Positions 43,414-52,079 of a stretch of 64,000 nucleotides of DNA are shown piece after piece; the stretch's first letter is position 1; each line of letters opens with the position of its first letter. The DNA is from JARDZU01 sp963730285 (GTDB lineage Bacteria; Actinomycetota; Acidimicrobiia; Spongiisociales; ZC4RG35): contig CAVSQY010000006.1 of assembly GCA_963730285.1 (NCBI GenBank), positions 1-64,000 on the forward strand, written 5' to 3'. The position numbers and the translations under genes were made by a program. The notes beneath the pieces are model-generated. The model did not search any database and was not told the origin of the DNA. It was given only the letters and a program-made list of their open reading frames with translations.

Positions 43414-44325
43414 GTGAAACTTCGCACATTTCTCTGGGGCTCCTTCTGGGCGTTGGTCGGGCTGGCCCTGATCTTGCATGTCGGGGGTGGCTGGTATTTC
43501 TCCGACCAACTGATTACCGACGGATTCGAGCCGGCGCCCGGCGACATCACACCGGTCCAAGGCGACATCGAATTGGAAAACGTGATTTATGACACGCCGC
43601 TTGGGGGGATGGATGCCTGGTACCTTCCCGCAGCGGGCGATGTGTGGGTCATCCATGTCCATGGCAAGGGAGCCACCCCTGCAGAGCCCCTTCCCCTGTT
43701 CGCTCCACTTCAGCAAGCCGGATACCCACAACTTTCGATCACGTATCGAAATGACCAGGGTCAGCCGCTCGATCCCTCGGGCTACTACCAGTACGGGGCC
43801 ACCGAATGGCAAGACGTGTCGGGGGCGGTCGACTATGCCCTCGCCCAAGGGGCCACAAAGGTGGTTCTGGATGGGTTTTCAACCGGTGCAGCGAATGTGA
43901 TGTCGTTTCTATCGAGAGAGCCGAGAGAGGCTGTGCTCGGTGTCCTGATGGATGCGCCAAATGTCGACTTCGGGCAGACAGTGGATTATGCGGCGACGCA
44001 ACGGGAGCTCCCGCTAATTCCCATAACCGTCCCACCCACGCTCGCAGCTACGGCGAAATTCATCACGTCGCTCCGCACCGGGGTCAATTGGCGATTGATC
44101 GACTACATCGAGGGCGCCGAAACCACCATCCGACAACCGGTGTTGATCCATCACGGCACGGCCGATCTCACCGTCCCGATAGAAGAGAGCCGCGAGCTCC
44201 AGGCGGCCAAACCGAGCTTGGTGCAGTTGATCGAGGTGCAGGGCGCAGGTCATGTTGAGTCTTTCAAAGTCGATCAGCAGAAATACATAGACGACGTCTT
44301 GAGTTTTCTGTCGGGACTCGGCTGA
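43414..44325 (+). CDS. Alpha/beta hydrolase with N-terminal membrane anchor
   Basis: 303 aa, GTG start. An anchor helix (WGSFWALVGLALILHVGGGW) is followed by an exposed hydrolase domain: oxyanion HVHGKGATPAE, nucleophile elbow VVLDGFSTGAANV (Ser in GFSTGA), acid region IHHGTADLTVPIEES and catalytic His in GAGHVES. Similar to BAAT/acyl-CoA thioesterase-like or YfhR-like esterases. Substrate unknown. Confidence 0.82.
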   Translation: MKLRTFLWGSFWALVGLALILHVGGGWYFSDQLITDGFEPAPGDITPVQGDIELENVIYDTPLGGMDAWYLPAAGDVWVIHVHGKGATPAEPLPLFAPLQQAGYPQLSITYRNDQGQPLDPSGYYQYGATEWQDVSGAVDYALAQGATKVVLDGFSTGAANVMSFLSREPREAVLGVLMDAPNVDFGQTVDYAATQRELPLIPITVPPTLAATAKFITSLRTGVNWRLIDYIEGAETTIRQPVLIHHGTADLTVPIEESRELQAAKPSLVQLIEVQGAGHVESFKVDQQKYIDDVLSFLSGLG

Positions 44326-44347
44326 AAGAGGGCTACTCGATCTAGGG

Positions 44348-44366
44348 TCCTCCTTCCCAAGGAGGA
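44348..44366 (+). promoter_or_regulatory. Hairpin sequestering the Shine-Dalgarno of the osmoprotectant operon
   Basis: TCCTCCTT (44348-44355), loop CCC, AAGGAGGA (44359-44366): a perfect 8-bp stem whose 3' arm is an ideal anti-16S sequence. In-frame CTG 44372 is 5 nt away and ATG 44387 is 20 nt away. The hairpin may be a translational switch or a terminator of the upstream gene. Confidence 0.55.
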
Positions 44367-44386
44367 ACGCCCTGCCCGACGAACCC

Positions 44387-45478
44387 ATGATCCGGCTCGA
44401 ATCGGTGAGCAAGACGTTTCCCGGAGCCCTGCGACCGGCGGTGAGCGACCTGAGCCTCGACATCGGCAGGGGCGACTTCGTCACATTGGTCGGCCCGTCG
44501 GGATGTGGGAAGACGACCACCTTGAAGATGATCAATCGGATCATCGAGCCAACCGCCGGCAATATCTCGATTGACGGTCGTGAGGCAATGTCGATCCCAC
44601 CGCACGAGTTGAGGAGGTCGATCGGCTATGTGATCCAGCAGATCGGCCTGTTCCCGCATCGCACCATCTCCCAGAACGTCGCGACCGTGCCGGGGCTGCT
44701 CGGCTGGGAACAGCATCGGATTGACGAGCGAGTTGCCGAGCTCGTAGAGCTCGTCGGTCTGGAGGCCGATCTGCTCGACCGTTATCCGGCAGAGCTCTCC
44801 GGAGGCCAGCAACAACGTGTCGGCGTGGCCAGAGCCCTGGCTGCCGACCCTCCCGTGCTGCTGATGGACGAGCCTTTCGGAGCGGTCGATCCGATCGTCC
44901 GCAAAAGGCTCCAAGAAGAGTTCCTCGATCTGCAGGACAGGCTGGGCAAGACGGTGGTTTTCGTTACACACGACATCGACGAAGCCCTCTACCTCGGGAC
45001 CCGGACCGCCATTCTCAACGTTGGAGGAGTCCTCGAGCAGTACGACCGGCCCGAGGTCATCCTGGCCAATCCGGCCAATGCTTTCGTAGAGGACTTCCTC
45101 GGGGGAGAACGTGGTCTCAAGCGGTTGGCGCTTCTGCCCGTAGCCGACGCAGAGATGCGGTGGGGGCCCTTCGTGGATGTGACGACCACCCCCGAGGAGG
45201 CCGTGAGAGTGCTGGAGGCCGATGACACCGATTGGCTCGGGTTGCTGGACGGTGGCCGACTGCTCGGCTGGGTTGGTGCCGACGCAGTGGGCCAGGGCCA
45301 ACTGAGCTCACTGGAGCCGCGGCCATTCCTGGTGACACTCATGAGTGACTCGTCGTTGCGCCAGGCATTGGAGGCCGTGGTGACGGGGCACGCTCGGGTG
45401 GCTGTCGTCGTAGACCGCGCCGGAACCTATCTCGGGATGCTTGATCTGGAGGCCATAGCCGAGGAGATCACCGAGTGA
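44387..45478 (+). CDS. Osmoprotectant (betaine/carnitine/choline) ABC transporter ATPase, OpuCA-like
   Basis: 363 aa from ATG 44387; an in-frame CTG at 44372 is better spaced from AAGGAGGA and may be the true start. ABC domain: Walker A GPSGCGKTTTLKM, Q-loop VIQQIGLFPHRT, signature LSGGQQQRVGVARAL, Walker B VLLMDEPFGAVDPIVR, switch VTHDIDEAL. A C-terminal CBS-pair-like regulatory region (about 265-363; VDVTTTPEEAVRVLEADDTD, HARVAVVVDRAGTYLGMLDL) may sense ionic strength, as in OpuA/OpuC. First gene of a four-gene unit. Confidence 0.92.
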   Translation: MIRLESVSKTFPGALRPAVSDLSLDIGRGDFVTLVGPSGCGKTTTLKMINRIIEPTAGNISIDGREAMSIPPHELRRSIGYVIQQIGLFPHRTISQNVATVPGLLGWEQHRIDERVAELVELVGLEADLLDRYPAELSGGQQQRVGVARALAADPPVLLMDEPFGAVDPIVRKRLQEEFLDLQDRLGKTVVFVTHDIDEALYLGTRTAILNVGGVLEQYDRPEVILANPANAFVEDFLGGERGLKRLALLPVADAEMRWGPFVDVTTTPEEAVRVLEADDTDWLGLLDGGRLLGWVGADAVGQGQLSSLEPRPFLVTLMSDSSLRQALEAVVTGHARVAVVVDRAGTYLGMLDLEAIAEEITE

Positions 45479-46170
45479 TCCTCGGCCAGGAGACGATGCC
45501 TCTGTTCGATTGGGACTGGGTGGGGCGCAACCTGGACACTGTGTGGCAAAAGGTCTTCGAGCACCTGACCCTCACCGGTGTGGCGCTGTTGGTGGGGTTG
45601 GTCATCTCAATGGTGATCGCCACCATCTCATTCTGGAAGCCACGGACATACAAACCGATAATTGCGACGACCGGAGTCCTCTACACCATCCCTTCGCTGG
45701 CGATGTTTGCCTTGGTTGCCCCATTGGTTGGTGGCATTGGGTCTCGCACCGGGACCTTCGTCATCGCGGAGGTTGCCCTGGTCAGCTACACGCTCCTGAT
45801 CCTGGTGAGGAACATGGTCACGGGGATCCGCAACGTCCCGGAGGGTGTCAGGGAGTCGGCCCGGGGGATGGGCTATCGGGAGATGGAGCGTCTCTGGAAG
45901 ATCGAGTTCCCCATCGCCCTGCCTGTGATCCTGGCCGGAGTGCGAATCGCCACGGTAACGGTCGTCGGGCTGGTCACGGTCACGTCGCTCTTGGGGTGGG
46001 GTGGTCTCGGCTTCTTCATACTGGACGGTCTCCGACGCTCGATAATCTTTCCCACCGAGATCATCGTCGGGGTGGTCCTTTCCGTCGCTCTGGCTGCCCT
46101 GCTCGACCTGGGACTGCTGGCACTGGGCCGCCTGCTGACCCCTTGGGCGCATCTGGAGAATGGCGACTGA
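45475..46170 (+). CDS. Osmoprotectant ABC transporter permease (OpuCB/OpuCD-like)
   Basis: 231 aa. GTG 45475 overlaps the ATPase stop by 4 bp; ATG 45496 is a possible alternative. Six hydrophobic helices and the EAA-type ATPase contact loop (GIRNVPEGVRESARGMGYRE). LYTIPSLAMFALVAPLVGGIG is typical of the betaine family. Moves the solute with its partner permease. Confidence 0.92.
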   Translation: MILGQETMPLFDWDWVGRNLDTVWQKVFEHLTLTGVALLVGLVISMVIATISFWKPRTYKPIIATTGVLYTIPSLAMFALVAPLVGGIGSRTGTFVIAEVALVSYTLLILVRNMVTGIRNVPEGVRESARGMGYREMERLWKIEFPIALPVILAGVRIATVTVVGLVTVTSLLGWGGLGFFILDGLRRSIIFPTEIIVGVVLSVALAALLDLGLLALGRLLTPWAHLENGD

Positions 46171-46889
46171 TGCAGTTCGTCTCCGACGTGATCGCATGGT
46201 TTCTCGAACCCGGTCGATGGCTGGAGACCGGCGGGATCATTCCCAGGACGATCGAGCACCTCTGGCTTGCCATCCTTCCCATGGTCATCGCCCTGGTGCT
46301 GGCGTTGCCGGCGGCGGTTTGGCTCGGTCATCGAAGAAAAGGCGAGTTCGCCGCCAACGCTCTGGTCAACGTGGGCAGGGCGATACCTTCCTTCGGCCTG
46401 CTGATCCTGGCTGCGGTCTTCTTTGCCCGCGCCGGGGTGAGTCTCCGATTCTGGCCGGCGGTCGTCACTCTGATCGCACTGGCCATCCCACCCATCTTCA
46501 CGAATGCATACACCGGCATCGTCACCGTCCCACCGGAGACGGTGGAGGCAGCCCGCGGCATCGGATACACCGAAGACCAGGTCTTGTGGCAGGTGGAGGT
46601 CGCGGTAGGAGCCCCGGTGATCCTGGCCGGGATTCGCATCTCGTTCATCCAGGTCCTGGCGACGGTGCCACTGGCCGCTGTGCTCTCATCGGGCGGCGGG
46701 CTCGGCCAATATGTGGTTCGAGGTCTGGCGTTGGGCCCCAACGGCCTGGTGGAGGTGTTCGCCGGCTCTCTCCTTATCGCTGTGCTCACACTGTCGGCCG
46801 ATTGGCTTTTCACCCGTGGGGAGCGTCTCGCCCTCCCCGAAGGGGTCCGTCGTCTGGGCGAGGAATCCGCCCGGGAGCCGGTCGCCTGA
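46170..46889 (+). CDS. Osmoprotectant ABC transporter second permease
   Basis: 239 aa. ATG 46170 overlaps the previous stop by one base (TGATG), so translation is coupled. Membrane helices include LAILPMVIALVLALPAAVWLG; the EAA loop is VPPETVEAARGIGYTEDQVL; RAIPSFGLLILAAVFF is the conserved pore segment. Forms a heterodimer with the preceding permease. Confidence 0.92.
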   Translation: MQFVSDVIAWFLEPGRWLETGGIIPRTIEHLWLAILPMVIALVLALPAAVWLGHRRKGEFAANALVNVGRAIPSFGLLILAAVFFARAGVSLRFWPAVVTLIALAIPPIFTNAYTGIVTVPPETVEAARGIGYTEDQVLWQVEVAVGAPVILAGIRISFIQVLATVPLAAVLSSGGGLGQYVVRGLALGPNGLVEVFAGSLLIAVLTLSADWLFTRGERLALPEGVRRLGEESAREPVA

Positions 46890-46931
46890 CTTTCCGGGAA
46901 TTATCCGGGACCTCTATAGGGTTACCCACGG

Positions 46932-46951
46932 CGGCGCCTGAAAGGGCGCCG
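46932..46951 (+). terminator. Intercistronic hairpin ahead of the binding-protein gene
   Basis: CGGCGCC (46932-46938) and GGCGCCG (46945-46951) pair around TGAAAG. It lies 30 bp before the lipoprotein start. It may stabilise the downstream mRNA, allowing more binding protein than permease, or act as a partial terminator. Confidence 0.5.
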
Positions 46952-46980
46952 TTGACAATTGCCAACAGAAAGGAAGACCC

Positions 46981-47928
46981 ATGCGGACAATTCTCCGCAG
47001 ACGTGTCTTTGGGGCGACCCTGACGGCGCTGGTGCTGGTTGTGGCAGCATGCGGCGGCGGGTCGGGTGAAGACGCGACCTCGACTACAGCAGGCGATGCC
47101 GGTCCGGTGGATGGCCCGGCGATCACAGTTGCCTCATTCAATTTTCCCGAGTCGGTGATATTGGCCGAGATCTATGCCCAGGCGTTGGAGGCCAACGGCT
47201 ACCAGGTCGAGAGAAACCTGAACCTGGGATCACGGGAGTTGATCTTCCCCGAGATCCAATCGGGATCGATCGACTTCCTGCCCGAATATCTGGGGTCGGC
47301 CATCACGGTCGGCTTCGGTGATGACGCGCCGACCAACCAGGCCGAGGCGGTGCAGAAGCTGACCGATCTCTTCGCCGAGAATGACGTCACAGTTCTCGAA
47401 CCCGCTCCCGGCCAGGACAAGAACGTGTTCGTCGTTACCGGCGACTTCGCCTCGCAGAACTCTGTGAGCACTGTTTCGGACCTGGCGGGTGTCGGAGACA
47501 TAACCCTCGGTGGCCCACCCGAGTGCGAGGACAGGGAGACCTGCTACAAGGGCCTGGTCGACACCTATGGTCTGGACAATCTCTCGTTTGAGGCGATCCA
47601 GGAAGGCTCGGCTCGCGTTGCGGCTCTCGAGTCCGGTGAGATCGACCTCTCCCTTCTGTTCTCGACCCAACCGGTCATCAGCGAGAAGGGCTTCGTGGCC
47701 CTGGAGGGCACGGATGAGATCATCGCTCCCGAGAACATCATCCCGGTAGTGAGTAACGAAGTCGCCGACGCCTACGGTGCCGACTTCGCCACTCTCATCA
47801 ACTCGATATCCACGCTGATAACGACCGATGTCCTGCTCGATCTCAATGGTCGGGTAGAGATTCAGGCCCAAAATCCCGACGACGTCGCCACGGCTTGGCT
47901 CCAGGAGAACGGTTTCCTGGACGGCTGA
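46981..47928 (+). CDS. Osmoprotectant-binding lipoprotein (OpuCC/OsmF/ProX-like)
   Basis: 315 aa, ATG 46981 behind AAAGGAAG. Lipoprotein signal LTALVLVVAACGGGS with lipobox VAAC and a Thr/Gly linker. Binding domain: ITVASFNFPESVILAEIYAQ, RELIFPEIQSGSIDFLPEYL, DLAGVGDITLGGPPECEDRE, NIIPVVSNEVADAYG. This class binds choline, carnitine or glycine betaine in an aromatic cage. Delivers ligand to the permeases encoded upstream. Confidence 0.93.
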   Translation: MRTILRRRVFGATLTALVLVVAACGGGSGEDATSTTAGDAGPVDGPAITVASFNFPESVILAEIYAQALEANGYQVERNLNLGSRELIFPEIQSGSIDFLPEYLGSAITVGFGDDAPTNQAEAVQKLTDLFAENDVTVLEPAPGQDKNVFVVTGDFASQNSVSTVSDLAGVGDITLGGPPECEDRETCYKGLVDTYGLDNLSFEAIQEGSARVAALESGEIDLSLLFSTQPVISEKGFVALEGTDEIIAPENIIPVVSNEVADAYGADFATLINSISTLITTDVLLDLNGRVEIQAQNPDDVATAWLQENGFLDG

Positions 47929-47952
47929 ATCGGCACCGTCGACTCGAGAGTC

Positions 47953-47980
47953 TTTGGCCCCGCCATTTGGCGGGGCCAAA
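47953..47980. terminator. Bidirectional terminator between the transporter operon and the CorC-like gene
   Basis: TTTGGCCCCGCC (47953-47964) pairs perfectly with GGCGGGGCCAAA (47969-47980) around ATTT. The A/T-rich stem ends serve both convergent transcripts, which stop at 47928 and 47982. Confidence 0.9.
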
Positions 47981-47981
47981 C

Positions 47982-49295
47982 TCATTTGGAATCGGTTGGG
48001 CTGGTATCGGGGAGTGTCCGCACTTCGACCTCACGCACCCGTCGCCCGTCCATTCTCCTGACACCGATCTCGAGTCGGTCCGTGGTCACGATGTCGCCCC
48101 GGCGCGGGACTCGGCCCAAACGATCCATGACGTAACCGCCCACCGTCTCATAGGCCCCTTCGGGCAGCTCGATACCCCGATCACGGAGTCGGTCGACCCT
48201 GGTTTGACCGGCAACCAGGAAGCGATCTCGACCGGCGGGTCGAACCTCCATCACCTCTCGGATATCGTGCTCGTCTCGGATCTCCCCGACCAACTCCTCC
48301 GCGATGTCCTCCAGGGTGATCAGCCCTGCGGTGGAGCCGTACTCGTCGACGGCGGCAGCGATATGGGTTCGACTCTCTCGCATCATCTCCATCACCGGTG
48401 AGACCGATAACGACTCGGGCACGGTGAGTATCTGCCTGATGATTCGATGGGGCACCGGTTCGGTCCGGTCCGGCCCCGTGATCGTCAGCAGGTCCTTTGC
48501 GTGGACGAATCCCTTCATGTCGTCGACGTCGGTGTGGTAGACGGGGATTCGAGAGTGCCCGGTCGAGACCACCGTCCGCTCGAAATCCTCCGGTGTCGAC
48601 GTCATTGGCAGTGCCACGAGGTCCGGGCGGGGAACCATCACCTCGTTGACCAGGGTCTCACGAAAGCCGATCGCCGCGGTCAGGAGCCGGGATGAGGCGT
48701 CCTCGATGACACCGCCGGCTCCGACGGTCTTGACCAGGGATGCGATGTCGGCGGCCGAATGCGTCGACTCGATTGCCTGCCTCGGTTTCACACCAAAGAG
48801 CCTGAGTAGTCCGAGGGCGAACCAGGTCAGGGAGACGATGATCGGGCGCAAGATCGTCACATAGAGCCGAAACGGCCCGGCGACGATCACAGCGACCAGC
48901 TCCGGTGCGGCGATCGTGGCGTTCTTGGGTGCCATCTCGCCAAACACGTTGTGGATGAACGACGCCACCAGGAGGGCAGCGACGACGCCAATGGCCACCA
49001 CGATCTCGCGGGGGAGGCCGGTGAAGTCGAGCAAGCCCTCGAAGACGACGGCCAGGGCGGGCTCCATGACGAATCCCAACCCCAGAGAGGCAGCTGCCAC
49101 ACCGAGCTGGGCGCCGGCAAAGGTGATCGGGAGCTCTCCCATCGACCTCAGGGCCAGCGGGGCGAATCTGCTCCCCTCTTCGGCCATGTCCTCGAGCACC
49201 CGTCGGCGGGAGGCGGTGAAGGCGAATTCGACAGCCACGAAGAAGCCGTTGACGAGGACTAGGACGAGGGCGACGAGGATGGCTCCGAGATTCAT
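47982..49295 (-). CDS. CNNM/CorC (HlyC) family protein with CBS pair
   Basis: 437 aa. DUF21/CNNM membrane domain (about 1-195; NGFFVAVEFAFTASRRR, TFAGAQLGVAAASLGLGFVM, IHNVFGEMAPKNATI), two CBS motifs (about 215-340; VMVPRPDLVALP, HSRIPVYHTDVDDMKGFVHA, DEYGSTAGLITLEDIAEELV) and a C-terminal CorC_HlyC domain (about 350-430). Likely Mg2+ or other cation transport or regulation. The start overlaps the stop of its upstream paralogue (ATGA). Confidence 0.92.
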   Translation of the reverse strand: MNLGAILVALVLVLVNGFFVAVEFAFTASRRRVLEDMAEEGSRFAPLALRSMGELPITFAGAQLGVAAASLGLGFVMEPALAVVFEGLLDFTGLPREIVVAIGVVAALLVASFIHNVFGEMAPKNATIAAPELVAVIVAGPFRLYVTILRPIIVSLTWFALGLLRLFGVKPRQAIESTHSAADIASLVKTVGAGGVIEDASSRLLTAAIGFRETLVNEVMVPRPDLVALPMTSTPEDFERTVVSTGHSRIPVYHTDVDDMKGFVHAKDLLTITGPDRTEPVPHRIIRQILTVPESLSVSPVMEMMRESRTHIAAAVDEYGSTAGLITLEDIAEELVGEIRDEHDIREVMEVRPAGRDRFLVAGQTRVDRLRDRGIELPEGAYETVGGYVMDRLGRVPRRGDIVTTDRLEIGVRRMDGRRVREVEVRTLPDTSPTDSK

Positions 49296-50584
49296 GACCC
49301 GTCCTCGATTTGGGTCAATCGAACCGTCTCGACTCGGAAGCCATCGAGGCCGGTCACCTCGAGTCGCCAGCCGTCCACCTCCGTCACGTCCCCGACCTGG
49401 GGGTGTCGGCCCAAGAGGGCAGTGACCAGTCCGCCCAGGGTCTCATATCGCCCCTCGGGCCATTCGAAGCCGATTAGCTCCAGCACCTCGTGCCGGTGGA
49501 GTAGCCCCGACAGCTCATCGGGTGAGGACTCCGTCGGCGTCTCATCACGGTCGTACTCGTCCTCGATCTCGCCGAGGATCTCCTCGAGGAGGTCCTCTGA
49601 TGTGACGATTCCGGCAGTGCCTCCATATTCGTCGGTCACGATGGCGAGACCCGATCCCCGGGTTCTCAACTCGAAGAGGACGGTGTCGACCGGCTGGGTC
49701 TCCGGGATGACCAAAGCCGGGCGCATGTAGTCGGTGACGGGTGCACCCGGCCTGGACATTGGGGGCACCCGGAGGGTGTCCTTGACATGCACCACCCCGA
49801 GGATCTCATCGAGGTCCTCCCGATACACCGGGAACCTGCTGTGGCCCGATTGGATCGCAAGAGCCTGGACATCGCCGACGCTCGCAGTCTCTGGGATGCC
49901 GACGACCTGCACCCTCGGGATCATCACGTCGGAGGTGAGGTTCTCGGTGAAGGCAATCGAACGGGTCAGGAGTGAGAGCTCCTCGTCGTCGAGCTCCCCA
50001 CCCTCGCCCGAGGCTCGAATGATGAGCTCCAGCTCCTCGAGTGAGCGAACACCCGCTAGCTCCTCGCGCGGTTCTATCCCGAGTAGCCGCACTATGCGAT
50101 TGGCCGATGCATTGAGCACCCGAATGATGGGTGAGAACAGGCGGTTCACCAATAGCATTGGCGTGCCGACCCTCACCGCGGTGGCGTAGGGGTATGTGAT
50201 GGCGAGGTTCTTGGGAATCAGCTCGCCAAAGACCAGTTGTGCTCCGGTCGCGATGGCCAGGCTGACCACTACCCCGGCCTTCTCCATGCTGCCCGTCGAC
50301 ATGCCGAATAGCTCAAAGACCGGCGTGAGAAGGGGGCTGATCGCCGGTTCGGCGATCAAGCCGAGCACGAGCGATGAGAGTGTGATGCCCAGTTGGGCCC
50401 CGGACAGCTGGAATGAGAGGGCGCTCAGACCTTCCAGGATCCTCATCGCCCTGCGGTCGCCCTCCTCGGCCAGTCGGCCAACTCGGTGGCGCTCGACGGT
50501 GACGAAAGCAAACTCACCCGCGACGAAAAACGCGTTGGCCAGCAGAAGGAGAACGACGATTGCCAGACCGGCGGTCGTGCTAAT
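49292..50584 (-). CDS. CNNM/CorC (HlyC) family protein, paralogue; start codon non-canonical
   Basis: Same layout as its downstream neighbour: CNNM membrane domain, two CBS motifs (VMIPRVQVVGIP, HSRFPVYREDLDEILGVVHV, DEYGGTAGIVTSEDLLEEIL), CorC_HlyC end. The first ATG in frame is 50446, but it lies inside the membrane domain. Homology with the paralogue requires the segment AIVVLLLLANAFFVAGEFAF, encoded up to about 50584. That extension has no ATG, GTG or TTG before the in-frame TGA at 50603-50605; ATT 50584 or CTG 50566 are the candidates. The 5' coordinate is therefore tentative. Confidence 0.85.
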   Translation of the reverse strand: MSTTAGLAIVVLLLLANAFFVAGEFAFVTVERHRVGRLAEEGDRRAMRILEGLSALSFQLSGAQLGITLSSLVLGLIAEPAISPLLTPVFELFGMSTGSMEKAGVVVSLAIATGAQLVFGELIPKNLAITYPYATAVRVGTPMLLVNRLFSPIIRVLNASANRIVRLLGIEPREELAGVRSLEELELIIRASGEGGELDDEELSLLTRSIAFTENLTSDVMIPRVQVVGIPETASVGDVQALAIQSGHSRFPVYREDLDEILGVVHVKDTLRVPPMSRPGAPVTDYMRPALVIPETQPVDTVLFELRTRGSGLAIVTDEYGGTAGIVTSEDLLEEILGEIEDEYDRDETPTESSPDELSGLLHRHEVLELIGFEWPEGRYETLGGLVTALLGRHPQVGDVTEVDGWRLEVTGLDGFRVETVRLTQIEDGS

Positions 50585-50706
50585 AGATCGGCACCTGTTG
50601 ATTCACGTGCAGCATCAGGATAACTGCGCATCGACGTGCATCGCTCCCACCCGGTCAAAGGAGAAATGTCACACCCGGTCCGTAGCTTCTTGCCCAGGAG
50701 GTCGCG

Positions 50707-50895
50707 ATGCTGATCGATTGTGAACAATGCGCCATGTTGGACACCAGTGCCTGTGACGACTGTGTGGTCACCTTCATGCTCTCGGACGGTCCAGTCGACC
50801 TCGACGACGCCGAGGCCGTGGCTCTGGCGAATCTGGCAGGTGAGGGGTTGGTACCGCGTCTCAGGCTGGTCCCGGCAGAGCGACGCGTCGGATGA
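50707..50895 (+). CDS. Small Cys-rich protein, possible metal-binding (62 aa)
   Basis: ATG 50707 with AGGAGG about 8 nt upstream. Begins MLIDCEQCAMLDTSACDDCV: two CxxC pairs 7 residues apart, a zinc-finger or redox spacing. A hydrophobic strand VVTFML and an acidic helix DLDDAEAVALANLAGEG follow. No signal peptide. I do not recognise the family; it sits ahead of a membrane protein and a phosphoesterase. Confidence 0.7.
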   Translation: MLIDCEQCAMLDTSACDDCVVTFMLSDGPVDLDDAEAVALANLAGEGLVPRLRLVPAERRVG

Positions 50896-50958
50896 ACCGT
50901 CACCGGACCGGCCAACCGATGGCGTCATCGAGCTATCGGGCACAGTTAGCCTCGACGC

Positions 50959-51279
50959 ATGATCAAGTTCTACGGCATCGCACTCGCCCTCGGTGCGTTG
51001 TCGCTGGTCGTGGTGATCTTCGGTGGCGCCATCGCGGACAGTGTCAATCGGCCTGACCGCGACCCCGGATCGATCGTCGGAACGATCGGGCGCCTATCGA
51101 TCGGCAGCGTTCTCGGCTTTGGGATGGGTGGCATGTCTGCCGAGTTCTCGACGATGGACCTGGGCTGGCAAGTCTCTTTGGTCTTTGCTGTCTTGGGTGC
51201 GATCCTCGGTGGTTTGTGGGCCTGGTGGGCCAGCAGGGAGGAGCCGGGTGAGCCGGGCTCGCATGCTGGTTCTCTCTGA
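50959..51279 (+). CDS. Small membrane protein (106 aa)
   Basis: ATG 50959. One strong N-terminal helix (GIALALGALSLVVVIFGGAIA), a Gly-rich central helix (GRLSIGSVLGFGMGGMSA) and a third (VSLVFAVLGAILGGLWAWWA), with an acidic tail SREEPGEPGS. Its 3' end overlaps the phosphoesterase gene by 32 bp, so the two are co-transcribed. Function unknown. Confidence 0.7.
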   Translation: MIKFYGIALALGALSLVVVIFGGAIADSVNRPDRDPGSIVGTIGRLSIGSVLGFGMGGMSAEFSTMDLGWQVSLVFAVLGAILGGLWAWWASREEPGEPGSHAGSL

Positions 51280-52036
51280 CATCCACTTCGCTCTCGACCA
51301 CCTGCGTCGGGTCGTGGCACGCGACGAGCCGATGATCATCCTGGGTGATCTGGTCAATCTGACCGACTATCGGACCGGGGAGGGAGCGGTGGCCGATGTG
51401 CTCGGCATCGATTTCGCCCGTGCTTCGGCTTCGGCGCGCGGCTCGGGTGACTACGACGCCATGCGGAGGCTGTGGGCCGAGACGGTCGGCGATCGGGTCG
51501 ATGAGGTGAGGGCGGCGATCGGCTTGGCCATCGAAGAACAGTACGAGCAAGTGGCAGACGCATTGAACGGTGGCCGGGGGTACGTGATCCATGGGAACGT
51601 GGACAGACCGGCTGCCCTGAAACGGTCGCTGCCTGGAGGCTTCGAGTACGTGCATGGCGAGGTGCGTGAGATCGACGGGATCACTTTCGGTTTCGTCGGT
51701 GGCGGGGCGCCGACGCCGATCGAGGCCGAAGGGGAGGTTTCCGACGAGACGATGGAGGAGTTGCTCGAAGGCATGGGCGTCGTCGACGTCCTCTGCACCC
51801 ATGTCCCGCCGGCCCTGCCACCGCTGAGGACCGACGTCGTCACAGGCCGCGCCGAGCGCAGCTCTGCTCCGATCCTCCGGTACTTGCGTGATCGGCAGCC
51901 ACGTCTCCACCTGTTTGGTGACGTCCATCAGCCGCAGGCGATCGAGTGGCGCATCGGCCGGACCAGATGCAGGAACGTTGGGTATTTCCGGGCCACCGGG
52001 AGAGCGGTTCAGCTCGACGAGGCTGGAATCGAATAG
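51248..52036 (+). CDS. Metallophosphoesterase (calcineurin-like)
   Basis: 262 aa from GTG 51248 (GGAGG about 7 nt upstream); ATG 51263 is an alternative. Motifs in order: LVLSDIHF (DxH), IILGDLVNL (GDxxN), VIHGNVDRP (GNxD), VLCTHVPPALPP (H) and LFGDVHQPQ (GxxH). Two metal ions hydrolyse a phosphodiester or phosphomonoester; substrate unknown. A long insertion (about 55-110) follows the second motif. Confidence 0.88.
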   Translation: MSRARMLVLSDIHFALDHLRRVVARDEPMIILGDLVNLTDYRTGEGAVADVLGIDFARASASARGSGDYDAMRRLWAETVGDRVDEVRAAIGLAIEEQYEQVADALNGGRGYVIHGNVDRPAALKRSLPGGFEYVHGEVREIDGITFGFVGGGAPTPIEAEGEVSDETMEELLEGMGVVDVLCTHVPPALPPLRTDVVTGRAERSSAPILRYLRDRQPRLHLFGDVHQPQAIEWRIGRTRCRNVGYFRATGRAVQLDEAGIE

Positions 52037-52079
52037 TGGGCCGTGGGCTAACCTCAGCCCCTCGCCATCCCACGGAGCC

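Noticed and set aside
45510..46889. 459-codon plus-strand frame across both permease genes
   Set aside because: Its upstream part is out of frame with the first permease; only the end is real and corresponds to the second permease starting at 46170.
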